64,000 nt of DNA from the NCBI GenBank assembly GCA_913776615.1, contig CAJYPK010000027.1, positions 34,337 through 98,336 of the forward strand, given 5' to 3'. The stretch's first letter is position 1. Each line of letters starts with the position of its first letter. Shown piece after piece: positions 49,592 to 57,689 of this stretch. A program made the translations under genes and the position numbers. This DNA comes from an uncultured Hymenobacter sp. (GTDB lineage: Bacteria > Bacteroidota > Bacteroidia > Cytophagales > Hymenobacteraceae). Under the pieces are notes generated by a model. That model was given only the letters and a program-made list of their open reading frames with translations, was not told where the DNA came from and made no database searches.

Positions 49592-49876
49592 ATGCGCTAT
49601 ATCCTGCTCTCGGAAATGATCTTCTCGGACTCCAACAATGTAGTGGGCGCTATAGTGGAAGTAATGAGCTTGCTTTTTATGGCCTTTGTTGTGGTAGTAG
49701 GGTGCGCGATGGGGTTTAAGCTATGGGGTAGCTATAAAGAAGGTAGACTGTTGACGAAGCCGTATAGAAATGATTGGCCCGATAAAAAGCTACGCCACCT
49801 GGTTGGGATAGCCATCCTGTGCATAGGCGCATTTCTCGGCCTGACGGCTCTCTTTGGAGCCATCATGGAAAATTGA
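49592..49876 (+). CDS. two-helix membrane protein, holin-like or accessory
   Basis: 94 residues with two membrane helices: about 20-43 (VEVMSLLFMAFVVVVGCAMGF) and 69-90 (HLVGIAILCIGAFLGLTALF), separated by a charged loop (SYKEGRLLTKPYRNDWPDKK). The topology would suit a class II holin, but a better holin candidate exists at 55215, so this may be a superinfection or membrane moron. Confidence 0.6.
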   Translation: MRYILLSEMIFSDSNNVVGAIVEVMSLLFMAFVVVVGCAMGFKLWGSYKEGRLLTKPYRNDWPDKKLRHLVGIAILCIGAFLGLTALFGAIMEN

Positions 49877-49999
49877 GGTAGCCACTGTGTAAAGCCAATC
49901 ATAGCAGCTATCCGAAAGCTTGCGATACGCACAGGGGTACGAGTCGGCGTACCCGCGTAGCGCCAGCATTCCCTGTTAATTGCGTCCTACCACTGCCCG

Positions 50000-50036
50000 A
50001 AGCGGGGTTGCTTCTTGAAGAAGTAACCCCGCTTTT
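50000..50036 (+). terminator. hairpin abutting the terminase start codon
   Basis: 16-bp stem (50000-50015 with 50019-50034, one wobble) and a 3-nt loop, followed by TTCTT. It ends 3 bp before the ATG at 50040, so it either ends the upstream transcript or masks the ribosome-binding site of the terminase gene. Confidence 0.7.
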
Positions 50037-50039
50037 CTT

Positions 50040-50564
50040 ATGAAACAACTCAAACGGCAGGACAAAATTGACAAATACCGGTCGCACCTGGTGGATGGGG
50101 CCGACTTGAAAGAAGAGGAGCTAGCCATGCTCGCCAAATACCGAAAGGCGCATGGGCTGCTGTGCCTAGGCTTCAGCCGCAACCAGGTAATTGCCACCCT
50201 AGAGAAAGAATTTGAGCTAAGCCAGCCGCAGCTCTATGCCATCGTGCGCGAGAGCATCCTGCTCTACGGCAGCATCGAGGAGATCGATAAAAAGGGCCAG
50301 CGCGTCATCTCTATTGAGAATTATAAGGTGCTGGCCAACCTGGCGCGCAAAAATGGGGACATCAATGGTGCCATCCGGGCCACGGAGCTGGCCGATAAGC
50401 TTCAGGGGCTGTTTGAGCCCGAAAAATCGGTGGTTGACCCCAAAGCCTTCCTGATTCCCGTGCCGATGGACTTCAGCACTGACCCGGCCGTGCTACGCGA
50501 GCAGGAAACGCATGATATTGACTTTGAAGAGGTAACGGGGGGAGGCGACGGCGATGCAGAGTAA
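50040..50564 (+). CDS. terS: terminase small subunit candidate
   Basis: 174 residues. The HTH-like part (CLGFSRNQVIATLEKEFELSQ, then QLYAIVRESILLYGSIEEID) and a helical second part are typical of small terminase subunits that recognise the packaging site. The acidic C-terminus (THDIDFEEVTGGGDGDAE) is where large-subunit contacts occur in related systems. Its stop overlaps the large-subunit start by 11 bp. Assignment rests on context and fold impression. Confidence 0.72.
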   Translation: MKQLKRQDKIDKYRSHLVDGADLKEEELAMLAKYRKAHGLLCLGFSRNQVIATLEKEFELSQPQLYAIVRESILLYGSIEEIDKKGQRVISIENYKVLANLARKNGDINGAIRATELADKLQGLFEPEKSVVDPKAFLIPVPMDFSTDPAVLREQETHDIDFEEVTGGGDGDAE

Positions 50565-52041
50565 AGAGGTACGTCGGCGCGTCTACGTCAACGAAAAGCA
50601 GCGGCAATTTCTCGCCGCTGGGCAAAAGCGCCGCAGCTACGTCGGTGGTCGGGGCAGTGGTAAGACCACCGTTGCCGGCCACGAGACGCGGGTCGAGATG
50701 AATTACCTGCCCCGGGCCAAGGGCTTCCTGGCGGGTCTGACCTACACCCAGCTCACCAGCAATACGGTGCCGGCGATGGAAGGAGCCTGGCAGGCCCACG
50801 GGCTGCGCGAGTACGACCAGAAAAGCGGCTTTGGGCACTACGTAAAAGGCAAACGGCCCCCGGCTGACTGGATTAAGCCGTATCAGCCCCCCAGCAATTA
50901 CGAGAACGTCATTAGCTTCCTCAACGGCTACACCATCCAGATGCTGAGCATGGACCGGGCCGAGCTGGCCCGGGGCGGCAACTACGACTTCGGCCACATC
51001 GACGAGTCGGCGCTGATGAAGGAGGAGCACGTCAACAAGATTCTGCGCCCCATGATTCGGGGCAACATCTACCGCTTCAGCGACCCGCACCACCAAACCT
51101 TCTGCGATTACACGTCCGTGCCCTGGCTGCCCTCGGGCCAGTGGGTGTTCAAGACCGAAGACCTGGCCAAAGAGGAGCCCAATGACTACTTCTTCCTGGA
51201 AAGTACTGCCTACGATAACGTGGCTGTGCTGGGGGAGAAGTACTTGCGTGATCTGCGCAACGGCATGACCCCGTTGGAGTGGGACGTGGAGGTGATGAAT
51301 AAGCGCCTCACCAGGCTACCCAACTCCTTCTATCCCAGCTTTAACGAGGAGAAGCACGGGGTATGGAAAACCTTCACCTACTCCCACGATGACAAGACCG
51401 GGCTCACCCTGGCCATCGACAGCGACCGCGACCCGGCTCGTCCCCTGGAGCTGTCGTTTGACTTCAACGCGGCCTTCACCTCGGTTATCGTGTGCCAGGA
51501 GAACGGCAATGAGTTTCGCTGCCTGGATGCGCTCTGGGTCAAGCAGAGCGCCACGACCGTGCTCGATGCGCTGGTGAGCAAGTTCCTGGCCAGCTACGAG
51601 AGCCACGAGCGCAAGCACGTGGTCATCTACGGCGACCGCAACGGCAACAACAAGCAGGTGGGCAGCAACCTGACCTTCTACCAAACCATTCAGCAGCAGC
51701 TGGCAGCGGCCGGCTGGACGTCGGTGCTGATGGTGCAGGGCCTCGACCCTGACCACCGCCTCAAGCACGTGGCCATTAACCAGCTGCTGGCCGAGACCAA
51801 CCCGCGCCTGCCCGTGATGCGCTTCAACCGCAACAAGTGCAAGTACCTGATCATCTCGATTCAGCAGTCGCCCATCAACCCCGACTGGACGAAGAACAAG
51901 AAAAGCGAAAAGAGTAGCATCGACCAGGAGCGGGCCACCCACCTCTCGGACTGCTTCGACAACATTGTGTACCGCAAGTATGGCCACCTCTTTGGCCAGG
52001 TGCAGGTGCACGAGCCGGTCTACTTCCTGGGGCGAAGCTAG
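50554..52041 (+). CDS. terL: terminase large subunit
   Basis: A 495-residue packaging motor. Walker A YVGGRGSGKTT (29-39). Walker B area YDFGHIDESALM. The nuclease domain has the acidic residues in LSFDFNAAFTSV, VIYGDRNGNN and HLSDCFDNIVYRK. It cuts concatemeric DNA and drives it into the prohead. The size and motif order are normal for phage terminases of this group. It overlaps the small-subunit gene and is followed by a minus-strand gene and then the portal gene. Confidence 0.92.
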   Translation: MQSKEVRRRVYVNEKQRQFLAAGQKRRSYVGGRGSGKTTVAGHETRVEMNYLPRAKGFLAGLTYTQLTSNTVPAMEGAWQAHGLREYDQKSGFGHYVKGKRPPADWIKPYQPPSNYENVISFLNGYTIQMLSMDRAELARGGNYDFGHIDESALMKEEHVNKILRPMIRGNIYRFSDPHHQTFCDYTSVPWLPSGQWVFKTEDLAKEEPNDYFFLESTAYDNVAVLGEKYLRDLRNGMTPLEWDVEVMNKRLTRLPNSFYPSFNEEKHGVWKTFTYSHDDKTGLTLAIDSDRDPARPLELSFDFNAAFTSVIVCQENGNEFRCLDALWVKQSATTVLDALVSKFLASYESHERKHVVIYGDRNGNNKQVGSNLTFYQTIQQQLAAAGWTSVLMVQGLDPDHRLKHVAINQLLAETNPRLPVMRFNRNKCKYLIISIQQSPINPDWTKNKKSEKSSIDQERATHLSDCFDNIVYRKYGHLFGQVQVHEPVYFLGRS

Positions 52042-52051
52042 GGCCTCCTCC

Positions 52052-52351
52052 CTACGTCTTTAGGCCGTAGCTAGCACTTTCCCCGATGAGTAGCAACGTC
52101 CCCCAGCCGAGCGTTAGCAGGAGAAAGGCTATGTACAGCCCCCCTAGATAGTTGTTTTTCCACTTGATGGCCAGTGCCAGGCCCACGCTATTTAGTAGGA
52201 GTAGCCCCATCAACTGCCAACTCTCCGCCTGCGGTAAGACGTGTTGGATTTGCACGTGATAAAAACAGAAATACCCGACCGACAAGCAGAGTAGTGGTAG
52301 CACATAGGCGAAGAGCAAGTGCAATAGCAACCGGCGTGAGCGTGCTGACAT
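52052..52351 (-). CDS. small membrane protein on the opposite strand
   Basis: 99 residues with three apparent helices: about 9-29 (HLLFAYVLPLLCLSVGYFCF), 45-61 (LMGLLLLNSVGLALAI) and 67-88 (YLGGLYIAFLLLTLGWGTLL). It is the only convincing gene that reads against the late operon. It has its own upstream region with a terminator hairpin and TGGCAATTGCCA palindromes. Probably a lysogenic-conversion (moron) gene. Confidence 0.6.
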   Translation of the reverse strand: MSARSRRLLLHLLFAYVLPLLCLSVGYFCFYHVQIQHVLPQAESWQLMGLLLLNSVGLALAIKWKNNYLGGLYIAFLLLTLGWGTLLLIGESASYGLKT

Positions 52352-52395
52352 GAGTTAAAGATAGAGTAGTACCTAAGCTCATACTTAGTGGGCTT

Positions 52396-52521
52396 GGCAA
52401 TTGCCACCTTAGAACAAGCAAAAAGGCCCCTGACGATAGTGCCAGGGGCCTTTTTGCGTTCTGGTTGCCTGTATAGGGTCGTTCATATATTCCTCAAAAA
52501 TTGCCAAAATGGCAATTGCCA
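52396..52521. promoter_or_regulatory. TGGCAATTGCCA palindrome pair
   Basis: TGGCAATTGCCA at 52396-52407 and 52510-52521; the second is preceded by TTGCCAAAATGGCAA (52501-52515), an extra inverted pair. The same palindrome occurs at 42547-42558. Located between the opposing membrane-protein gene and the next late gene. Confidence 0.55.
52421..52456. terminator. bidirectional terminator hairpin
   Basis: Perfect 13-bp stem AAAAAGGCCCCTG/CAGGGGCCTTTTT with a 10-nt loop. It would stop transcripts in either direction between 52351 and 52677. Confidence 0.85.
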
Positions 52522-52676
52522 AACGCGAAAGGGCGCGCACGGCCGCGTGGGTCAGACAATAATTTTCGGCCCCTGGGCGCGGCGTTCTGCTTGATTTTCG
52601 GCTAGTTGCCTGTAAAACACGCAATAATTTAGTTGCGTCCTATGCGCCGCTAGCCGAAAGCGGCAATTTGAGTGCC

Positions 52677-52988
52677 ATGCAACGGACTCAGATTCACATT
52701 CGCACCGTCCTGGCCGAGATGGAGCTACCGGACGGGCAGGGCCAGCCCCGGGCCTTTTCGCTCGGCTACTACAAAACCGATGGCACCAAGGGCAGCAAGC
52801 CCGCCGTGCGCAAGGGTGGCCAGGCGGGGGGCAGTACGCCCGGCGGGACCGAGGGCCGCAGCGCCTTCCGCTACAAGGTCAAGGAAACCGGCACGGTGCA
52901 GCTGGTGGACTGCGCCACGGGCCGGCCGTTTGCCCTCAAAATCATCTTACTCTGCCATTTCAACGGCCGGGATATTCTGCACGGCTAG
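52677..52988 (+). CDS. small phage protein before the portal
   Basis: 103 residues from ATG 52677 (MQRTQIHIRTVLAEMELPDG). Beta-rich with Gly/Lys loops (GSKPAVRKGGQAGGSTPGG) and a C-terminal LVDCATGRPFALKIILLCHF. Its stop is 3 bp before the portal start. Unrecognised; possibly a head or neck adaptor. Confidence 0.62.
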   Translation: MQRTQIHIRTVLAEMELPDGQGQPRAFSLGYYKTDGTKGSKPAVRKGGQAGGSTPGGTEGRSAFRYKVKETGTVQLVDCATGRPFALKIILLCHFNGRDILHG

Positions 52989-52991
52989 GCG

Positions 52992-54266
52992 ATGAAGGCA
53001 CGCGATATCAAAGAGCTGGCGGGCGGGCTATACATCCTGCCCGGCGCCCAGGCCCTGGTCGAGCTGACGGGCAGCGATAAGGCCCAGGACGTGAACTACG
53101 GGGCGGCCCCGCTCAGCCAGGGCGGGCTCAAGATTGTGCCCTGGGGGCCGAACAACGACCAGCCCAACAAGATGTTGGAGTTGGTGCACAACAACCACCT
53201 CAAGCCGCAGCTCATCACCACGGCCCGCGATTTTCTGCTCGGCTCGCGGCTGGGCGTGTTCCAGCGCAGCATCGTGGACGGGAAGGAGCGCATGGAGCCG
53301 GTGATTGATACCGAGATGGAGGACTGGTACGAGGCGATGGAGGGCGATATCGTCTTGCAAAGCAGCGCTTACAACCTCGAAACCTTCGCCAACTACTTCA
53401 CGGTGCTCTCGCTGGAGTCGAAAAACTACGTCGAATCCATCCAGAGCTTTGACTGCACCGTGGCCCGCGCCCTGGTCACGACCAAGCCCCGGCCCGAGAA
53501 ATACGCGTTTCACCACGACTGGCGCAATTTTCGCGCCGACGAGGCCAGGATTTTGCCCGCCTTCGACCCCCGCGACCCCAGCCGGTACGGCGAGTGCGTA
53601 GTGCACGGGCGTGACTGGACGCCGGGCCAGAAATACTACGACGTGCCCCCGTATTGGGGTGGGCGCAAGTGGACGGAGGTCAGCAATAAAATTCCGCGGT
53701 TTCACTCGTCGGGCCTCGACAACGGCTACAACCTCAAGTACCACATCAAGATACCCCAGGGCTACTTCGACCAATTCGGCGACACGCCCGAGGCCCGTAA
53801 AAAGGCCGAGATGGACCTGATGGCCAGCATGAACGAGATGTTGGCCGGGACCGAAAACACCGACAAGGCATTCGTGAGCAAGTTCGCCGTCGATGCCTCG
53901 GGTAAGCAGTTGCCGGGCTGGGAAATCGTGCCCATCGAGAACAAAATGAGCGATAAAGCCTACGATTCGGTGAATCAGCAAGCCAACATTGCCCACACCT
54001 CCAGCCACGGCATCGACCCCTCGCTGGCCGGCATCGACACGGGCGGCAAGTTCGGGGGCTCAGGCTCGGAGAAGCGCATCAGCTACCAGTTGCACATCGC
54101 CCTGCGCACCCCGCAGAAGCGCAAGATTCTGCTCAAATCCTTCCAGGCGGCGCACAAAATCATGGGCTTCAACCCGCTGCACCGCTTCGGCTTCGTGGAC
54201 GTGGACATTACCACGATTGCCGAAAACCCCACCGGGAAGCAAAATACGACCAATCAATCCGCATAA
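52992..54266 (+). CDS. phage portal protein
   Basis: A 424-residue protein in the place of the portal, two genes after the large terminase. It begins MKARDIKELAGGLYILPG, has a KIVPWGPNNDQPNKMLELV block typical of portals of Bacteroidota phages, then a long helical region (DTEMEDWYEAMEGDIVLQSS) and the C-terminal part with ISYQLHIALRTPQKRKILLK. The portal ring is the DNA entry and exit channel of the head. Assigned by position and overall pattern. Confidence 0.8.
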   Translation: MKARDIKELAGGLYILPGAQALVELTGSDKAQDVNYGAAPLSQGGLKIVPWGPNNDQPNKMLELVHNNHLKPQLITTARDFLLGSRLGVFQRSIVDGKERMEPVIDTEMEDWYEAMEGDIVLQSSAYNLETFANYFTVLSLESKNYVESIQSFDCTVARALVTTKPRPEKYAFHHDWRNFRADEARILPAFDPRDPSRYGECVVHGRDWTPGQKYYDVPPYWGGRKWTEVSNKIPRFHSSGLDNGYNLKYHIKIPQGYFDQFGDTPEARKKAEMDLMASMNEMLAGTENTDKAFVSKFAVDASGKQLPGWEIVPIENKMSDKAYDSVNQQANIAHTSSHGIDPSLAGIDTGGKFGGSGSEKRISYQLHIALRTPQKRKILLKSFQAAHKIMGFNPLHRFGFVDVDITTIAENPTGKQNTTNQSA

Positions 54267-54270
54267 GGCG

Positions 54271-55212
54271 ATGCTATTCAATACGGTAGAAGAATTGCGC
54301 GCGCACCTGAGCAGCGTGCACAAGCAAAACGCCAGCTCGCTGCTGAGCTACGTGGCCACGGCCGAGACGCTGCACCTGGTACCGGTGCTGGGGGAGGGGC
54401 TCGTCGAGCAGCTGGGCAACCTGCCGGCTGAAGACGCGCCGGCCCACCTGCTGGCCCTGCGCGAAAAGTTCCGCGCCGCGCTGGCGTACTACGCCGTGCT
54501 CGAAGCCGCGCCCTTTCTGGCGGTCGCAGTCAACGACCTGGGCCTGAGTGAAAGCGAGGCCCCCAACAGCCCCGCCGCCCGGCAGTGGGTGTACAACAAC
54601 TTCGTGGAGGCTGCCGCCGCCACGGCCGACAAGCTGCTCGACGTGGGCCTGGCCTGGCTCGATGCCCACGCGGCCGACTACGCCGACGAGCTGGACTCGG
54701 CCGAGTATCGTAGTCGCAAACGCCTGCTCATTGCCTCGGCCGACGAGCTGGGCCAGTACGTGGCCACGGCCGGCAGCCGACGCTTCTTCCTGGCCCTGCT
54801 GCCGACCCTGCGCCGGGTCGAGGACTTCGACATCGAGGACTTGCTGGGCGCGGAGTTGCTGGAGGAGCTGCGCGAGGGGCTGGCCAGCGGCGAGCCGCCC
54901 GCCCCGGCCACCCGGGAGCTGCTGCGCCTGGTACGCCCGGTACTGGCCCACCGTGCCCTCGCCCAAGGGGTGCTGAGCCTGAGCGTGGCGCTGACCGGTA
55001 CGAGCCTGCGCCTGCTCTCCGATAATGAGGCCGTGCGCCAGCGCCAGGCCGCCAGCCCCGAGGCCCTGAGCGCGCTCAGCCAAGCCGCCTACGGGTACGC
55101 CGATAAGTACCAGGCCAAGCTGGCCACCTACCTCGACGCGCTGCGCCCCACGGCCCCGCCCGTGCTGGCCACGCTCTACGACAATGCCAACTCACCCTCT
55201 TTCGTGGTTTAG
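54271..55212 (+). CDS. DUF6712-like head-tail protein
   Basis: 313 residues from ATG 54271 (MLFNTVEELRAHLSSVHKQN). Helical and Leu/Ala-rich throughout, with WVYNNFVEAAAATADKLLDV, SRKRLLIASADELGQYV and FFLALLPTLRRVEDFDIEDLLG. This fits DUF6712 proteins found after portal genes in Bacteroidota prophages; they are thought to be head-completion components. No catalytic motif. Confidence 0.75.
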   Translation: MLFNTVEELRAHLSSVHKQNASSLLSYVATAETLHLVPVLGEGLVEQLGNLPAEDAPAHLLALREKFRAALAYYAVLEAAPFLAVAVNDLGLSESEAPNSPAARQWVYNNFVEAAAATADKLLDVGLAWLDAHAADYADELDSAEYRSRKRLLIASADELGQYVATAGSRRFFLALLPTLRRVEDFDIEDLLGAELLEELREGLASGEPPAPATRELLRLVRPVLAHRALAQGVLSLSVALTGTSLRLLSDNEAVRQRQAASPEALSALSQAAYGYADKYQAKLATYLDALRPTAPPVLATLYDNANSPSFVV

Positions 55213-55214
55213 CG

Positions 55215-55700
55215 ATGCTACGCTTTTACATCACCGTGCAGGCCGTGGAGCTGGGCGCGGTCACGCTGGCCGGGCTGAGCGGCTTCATTGAGGCGCACGT
55301 GTGGTCGCCGGCCTACACCTACTACCTGCTGCTGGTGCTGGTGGTGCTGGACGTGCTCACCAACAATGTGGTGAACAAAAAGCCCCTGCGGCCCCGCACC
55401 CTGGCCCTGCGCCTGGCCGGCTACACGGTGGTGCTGGCCCTGGCCCACGGCTTTGCCGCCCACGAGCCCGGCCTCGTGTGGCTGGCCCAGCTGGTGCTGG
55501 CCCCCTTCGTCATCGTGCACCTGCGCCGGCTCATCATCGGCTTCGGTAAGCTGGAGCTGGTCGATGGCGACGTGGCCGAGCTGCTGAGCCGGCGCATCAC
55601 GGCCCGCGCCGACCGGGCGGCCGAGGAGCAAGCCGCAGTCCTGCCCGAACCCGCGCCCGCCGGCGCGGCTTCCCCCGAACCCGTCCCCGCCGCTTCCTGA
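55215..55700 (+). CDS. holin
   Basis: 161 residues with a toxin-secretion/phage-lysis holin layout: hydrophobic segments at about 34-53 (YTYYLLLVLVVLDVLTNN) and 67-85 (LAGYTVVLALAHGFAAHE), plus ones before and after, an amphipathic GKLELVDGDVAELLS stretch and a charged Ala/Pro tail. Holins form membrane holes that release the lysozyme. A gene for the lysozyme lies 0.8 kb downstream, with one unknown gene between. The stop shares a base with the next start. Confidence 0.78.
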   Translation: MLRFYITVQAVELGAVTLAGLSGFIEAHVWSPAYTYYLLLVLVVLDVLTNNVVNKKPLRPRTLALRLAGYTVVLALAHGFAAHEPGLVWLAQLVLAPFVIVHLRRLIIGFGKLELVDGDVAELLSRRITARADRAAEEQAAVLPEPAPAGAASPEPVPAAS

Positions 55701-56521
55701 TGTACACGTTTCGCCTCGACGGCCGCCCGCACCAGGTGCCGGCGACCTGGGCCGAAGTTCAGCCCGCGCAATTTTTCGCTGCTGCCCCGCACCTGGCCAC
55801 CGATTCGGTAGCCGCCCGCGTGGCCGTGCTGCGGGCCTGGTGCCCGACGCTGCGCCCGAAGGACATTCGTCGGCTCACGCCCGACCAACTCTGGGACGTG
55901 GCCACGCTCGTGGGCTGGGCCTGGGGCCAGGAGTTGGACACCTCGGGCATTACCGAGTTCACCCACCGGGGCACCACCTACGCGCTGCCCGAGCCGCACT
56001 TGCTCGATGCCGAAACCATCGAGTACGCCGTGGCCCTCATCTACTTCCACCAATTCGCCCACCCCCAGCGGCCCCAGCCCGCCGCCCTGGACCAGCTCGT
56101 GGCCACGCTCTGCCGGCCGCTGCGCGCCGACCTGAAGAAAGTGCAGCGTGACCCGCAGTGGGATGGCATGCGCCGCGAGCGCTACAACGCCAAGCTGGCC
56201 GAGGGGCGGGCGACGGAACTGGTCGATGCGCCGCTAGGGGTGAAAATCGTGGTGCTGCACCACTTCCTGGCGGCGCAGCGCTTCATCCACCGCAACTACC
56301 GCGAGGTGTTCAAAAAGGCCGTGGTGCCCCCCGGCCCCGCCACCGCCCGGCCGGCCCGGGGCAGCGACGGCACTGAGCTACTGGAGCTGATCGCCAGCCT
56401 GGCCGAACGCGGCCTGTACGGCACCTACGAGGCCACGGCCCACACCTCCCTGCACACCGTCCTCTTTAACCTGGCCCGCGAGGCCCGCCACCGGCGCGCA
56501 GCCGAGCAAGAAACCGCATGA
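55700..56521 (+). CDS. phage protein between holin and lysozyme
   Basis: 273 residues (MYTFRLDGRPHQVPATWAEV). Mixed helix with aromatic residues (IEYAVALIYFHQFAHPQRPQ, VVLHHFLAAQRFIHRNYREV) and a Gly/Ala-rich linker near residue 215. No family recognised. Its stop overlaps the lysozyme start (ATGA), so it is coupled. Could be a lysis regulator or a tail-assembly gene nested in the lysis block. Confidence 0.6.
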   Translation: MYTFRLDGRPHQVPATWAEVQPAQFFAAAPHLATDSVAARVAVLRAWCPTLRPKDIRRLTPDQLWDVATLVGWAWGQELDTSGITEFTHRGTTYALPEPHLLDAETIEYAVALIYFHQFAHPQRPQPAALDQLVATLCRPLRADLKKVQRDPQWDGMRRERYNAKLAEGRATELVDAPLGVKIVVLHHFLAAQRFIHRNYREVFKKAVVPPGPATARPARGSDGTELLELIASLAERGLYGTYEATAHTSLHTVLFNLAREARHRRAAEQETA

Positions 56522-56982
56522 GAATTTCCCCCCAGGGCCTGGCCCTCATCCAAGAAGTCGAGGGGTTCCGCGCCCGCTGGTACACGTGTGCGGCTGGTAA
56601 GCCCACCATCGGTTACGGCCACGTCATCGTGGCCGGCGAGGAGCGCTACTACAAAGCGACGCTGAGCCAGGCCGAAGCCCTCGACCTGCTACGCCAGGAC
56701 GTGGACAAGGAATACGGCGCCCACGTGGCCAGCCGCCTGCACCGCGACGTGACCCAACACCAATTTGACGCGATGGTAAGCCTGTGCTACAACATCGGCA
56801 CCGGCGGCTTCGACAAGTCGAGCGTGCTGGCCCTGGCCAACGCTGGTAGCACGTCGGTTGTAGCTATCAAGCAGGCATTTGGGCTCTGGAATAAGGTAAC
56901 CAACCCCAACACCAAAGTGAAAGAAATCAGCAAGGGACTCACCATTCGCCGCGCCCGCGAAGCGGCGCTGTATCTCTCGTAG
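56518..56982 (+). CDS. phage lysozyme (GH24 endolysin)
   Basis: A 154-residue endolysin of the T4 lysozyme family. The catalytic Glu is in LIQEVEGFRARWYTCAAGKP (Glu15, followed by Cys24 where T4 has Asp20) and the conserved Thr/Gly in KPTIGYGH. The rest is the usual helical bundle (QHQFDAMVSLCYNIGTGGFD and LFNK-like GLWNKVTN). An E-C-T arrangement instead of E-D-T occurs in many prophage lysozymes. No signal peptide is seen, so release depends on the holin. It cuts peptidoglycan glycan strands. Confidence 0.93.
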   Translation: MRISPQGLALIQEVEGFRARWYTCAAGKPTIGYGHVIVAGEERYYKATLSQAEALDLLRQDVDKEYGAHVASRLHRDVTQHQFDAMVSLCYNIGTGGFDKSSVLALANAGSTSVVAIKQAFGLWNKVTNPNTKVKEISKGLTIRRAREAALYLS

Positions 56983-56983
56983 G

Positions 56984-57601
56984 ATGAAATACGATAGTAA
57001 GGAACGCGATATTATGGCCTTCATGGCGGGGATGTGGAGCGCCGCCACGCTCGGCATTCTCGGCCTGGCCTTTCTGCTGAGCCTGGCCGGCTGCGCAGCT
57101 GGCCACCAGCCCCCCGCGCCCGCGCCCCTGGTGCCGGTAGACCTGGCCACGGTGCAGCGCCTCGACTCGGCCACGCTCCGCAACTGGCTGCCGAGTGACC
57201 TGGCCGGCCTGCCCCCGTACCTGGTGCCCGCCCCGGCCGGCTCCAGCCCTCGCCAGCGCCGACAGTGGCAGAAGGCCCAGGCCCAGAACCTGGCCCGCGC
57301 CGGCGTGCAGCCCGCCAAAATCAAAAACAGCAGCGTGGCCAGTGCACCCGGGGCGACGGCCATCAATCGCCCGGCCTCGGCCGTGGCCACCGCTGCCGGC
57401 AGCGTGGCCACCGATGCGCGCAAAGCGGGCCAGCGGGGCGGGGCCTCGCCCATCGGGCCGGGAGCCGTGGCCACGGTGAGCGACTCCGGCCCGCCCTGGT
57501 GGGTGTACCTGGTCGTGGCCGTGCTCGGGGCTATCGGCTGGGAGTTGTTTTCGGCCAAAGTCGCCCCGGTGCGCCAGCTACTCCGGTGGCGCCTCACTTA
57601 A
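56984..57601 (+). CDS. candidate unimolecular spanin
   Basis: 205 residues. The N-terminus has a hydrophobic segment followed by a lipobox (LAFLLSLAGC, cysteine at about residue 37), and the C-terminus has a second membrane helix (WWVYLVVAVLGAIGWELF, about 172-190). The middle is Ala/Pro-rich with a basic stretch (SPRQRRQWQKAQAQNLARAG). A lipoprotein tethered to the outer membrane that also has a C-terminal inner-membrane helix is the topology of u-spanins, which fuse the two membranes in the last step of lysis. It lies 1 bp after the lysozyme gene. Assigned from topology and context alone. Confidence 0.6.
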   Translation: MKYDSKERDIMAFMAGMWSAATLGILGLAFLLSLAGCAAGHQPPAPAPLVPVDLATVQRLDSATLRNWLPSDLAGLPPYLVPAPAGSSPRQRRQWQKAQAQNLARAGVQPAKIKNSSVASAPGATAINRPASAVATAAGSVATDARKAGQRGGASPIGPGAVATVSDSGPPWWVYLVVAVLGAIGWELFSAKVAPVRQLLRWRLT

Positions 57602-57618
57602 AAGCTGCATCTCCTTCG

Positions 57619-57650
57619 CCCTCGCTCCACTCTGGAGCGGGGGCTTTTTC
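57619..57650 (+). terminator. terminator after the lysis cassette
   Basis: 12-bp stem GCCCTCGCTCCA/TGGAGCGGGGGC with one wobble and a 3-nt loop, followed by TTTTT. Confidence 0.82.
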
Positions 57651-57689
57651 GTCCTACGCCCCGGCTGCTCATTCTACCATCTTGTTGGC

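Noticed and set aside
53028..54008. 326-aa open frame antisense to the portal gene
   Set aside because: Shadow frame; the plus-strand portal has coherent helices and continuous operon context.
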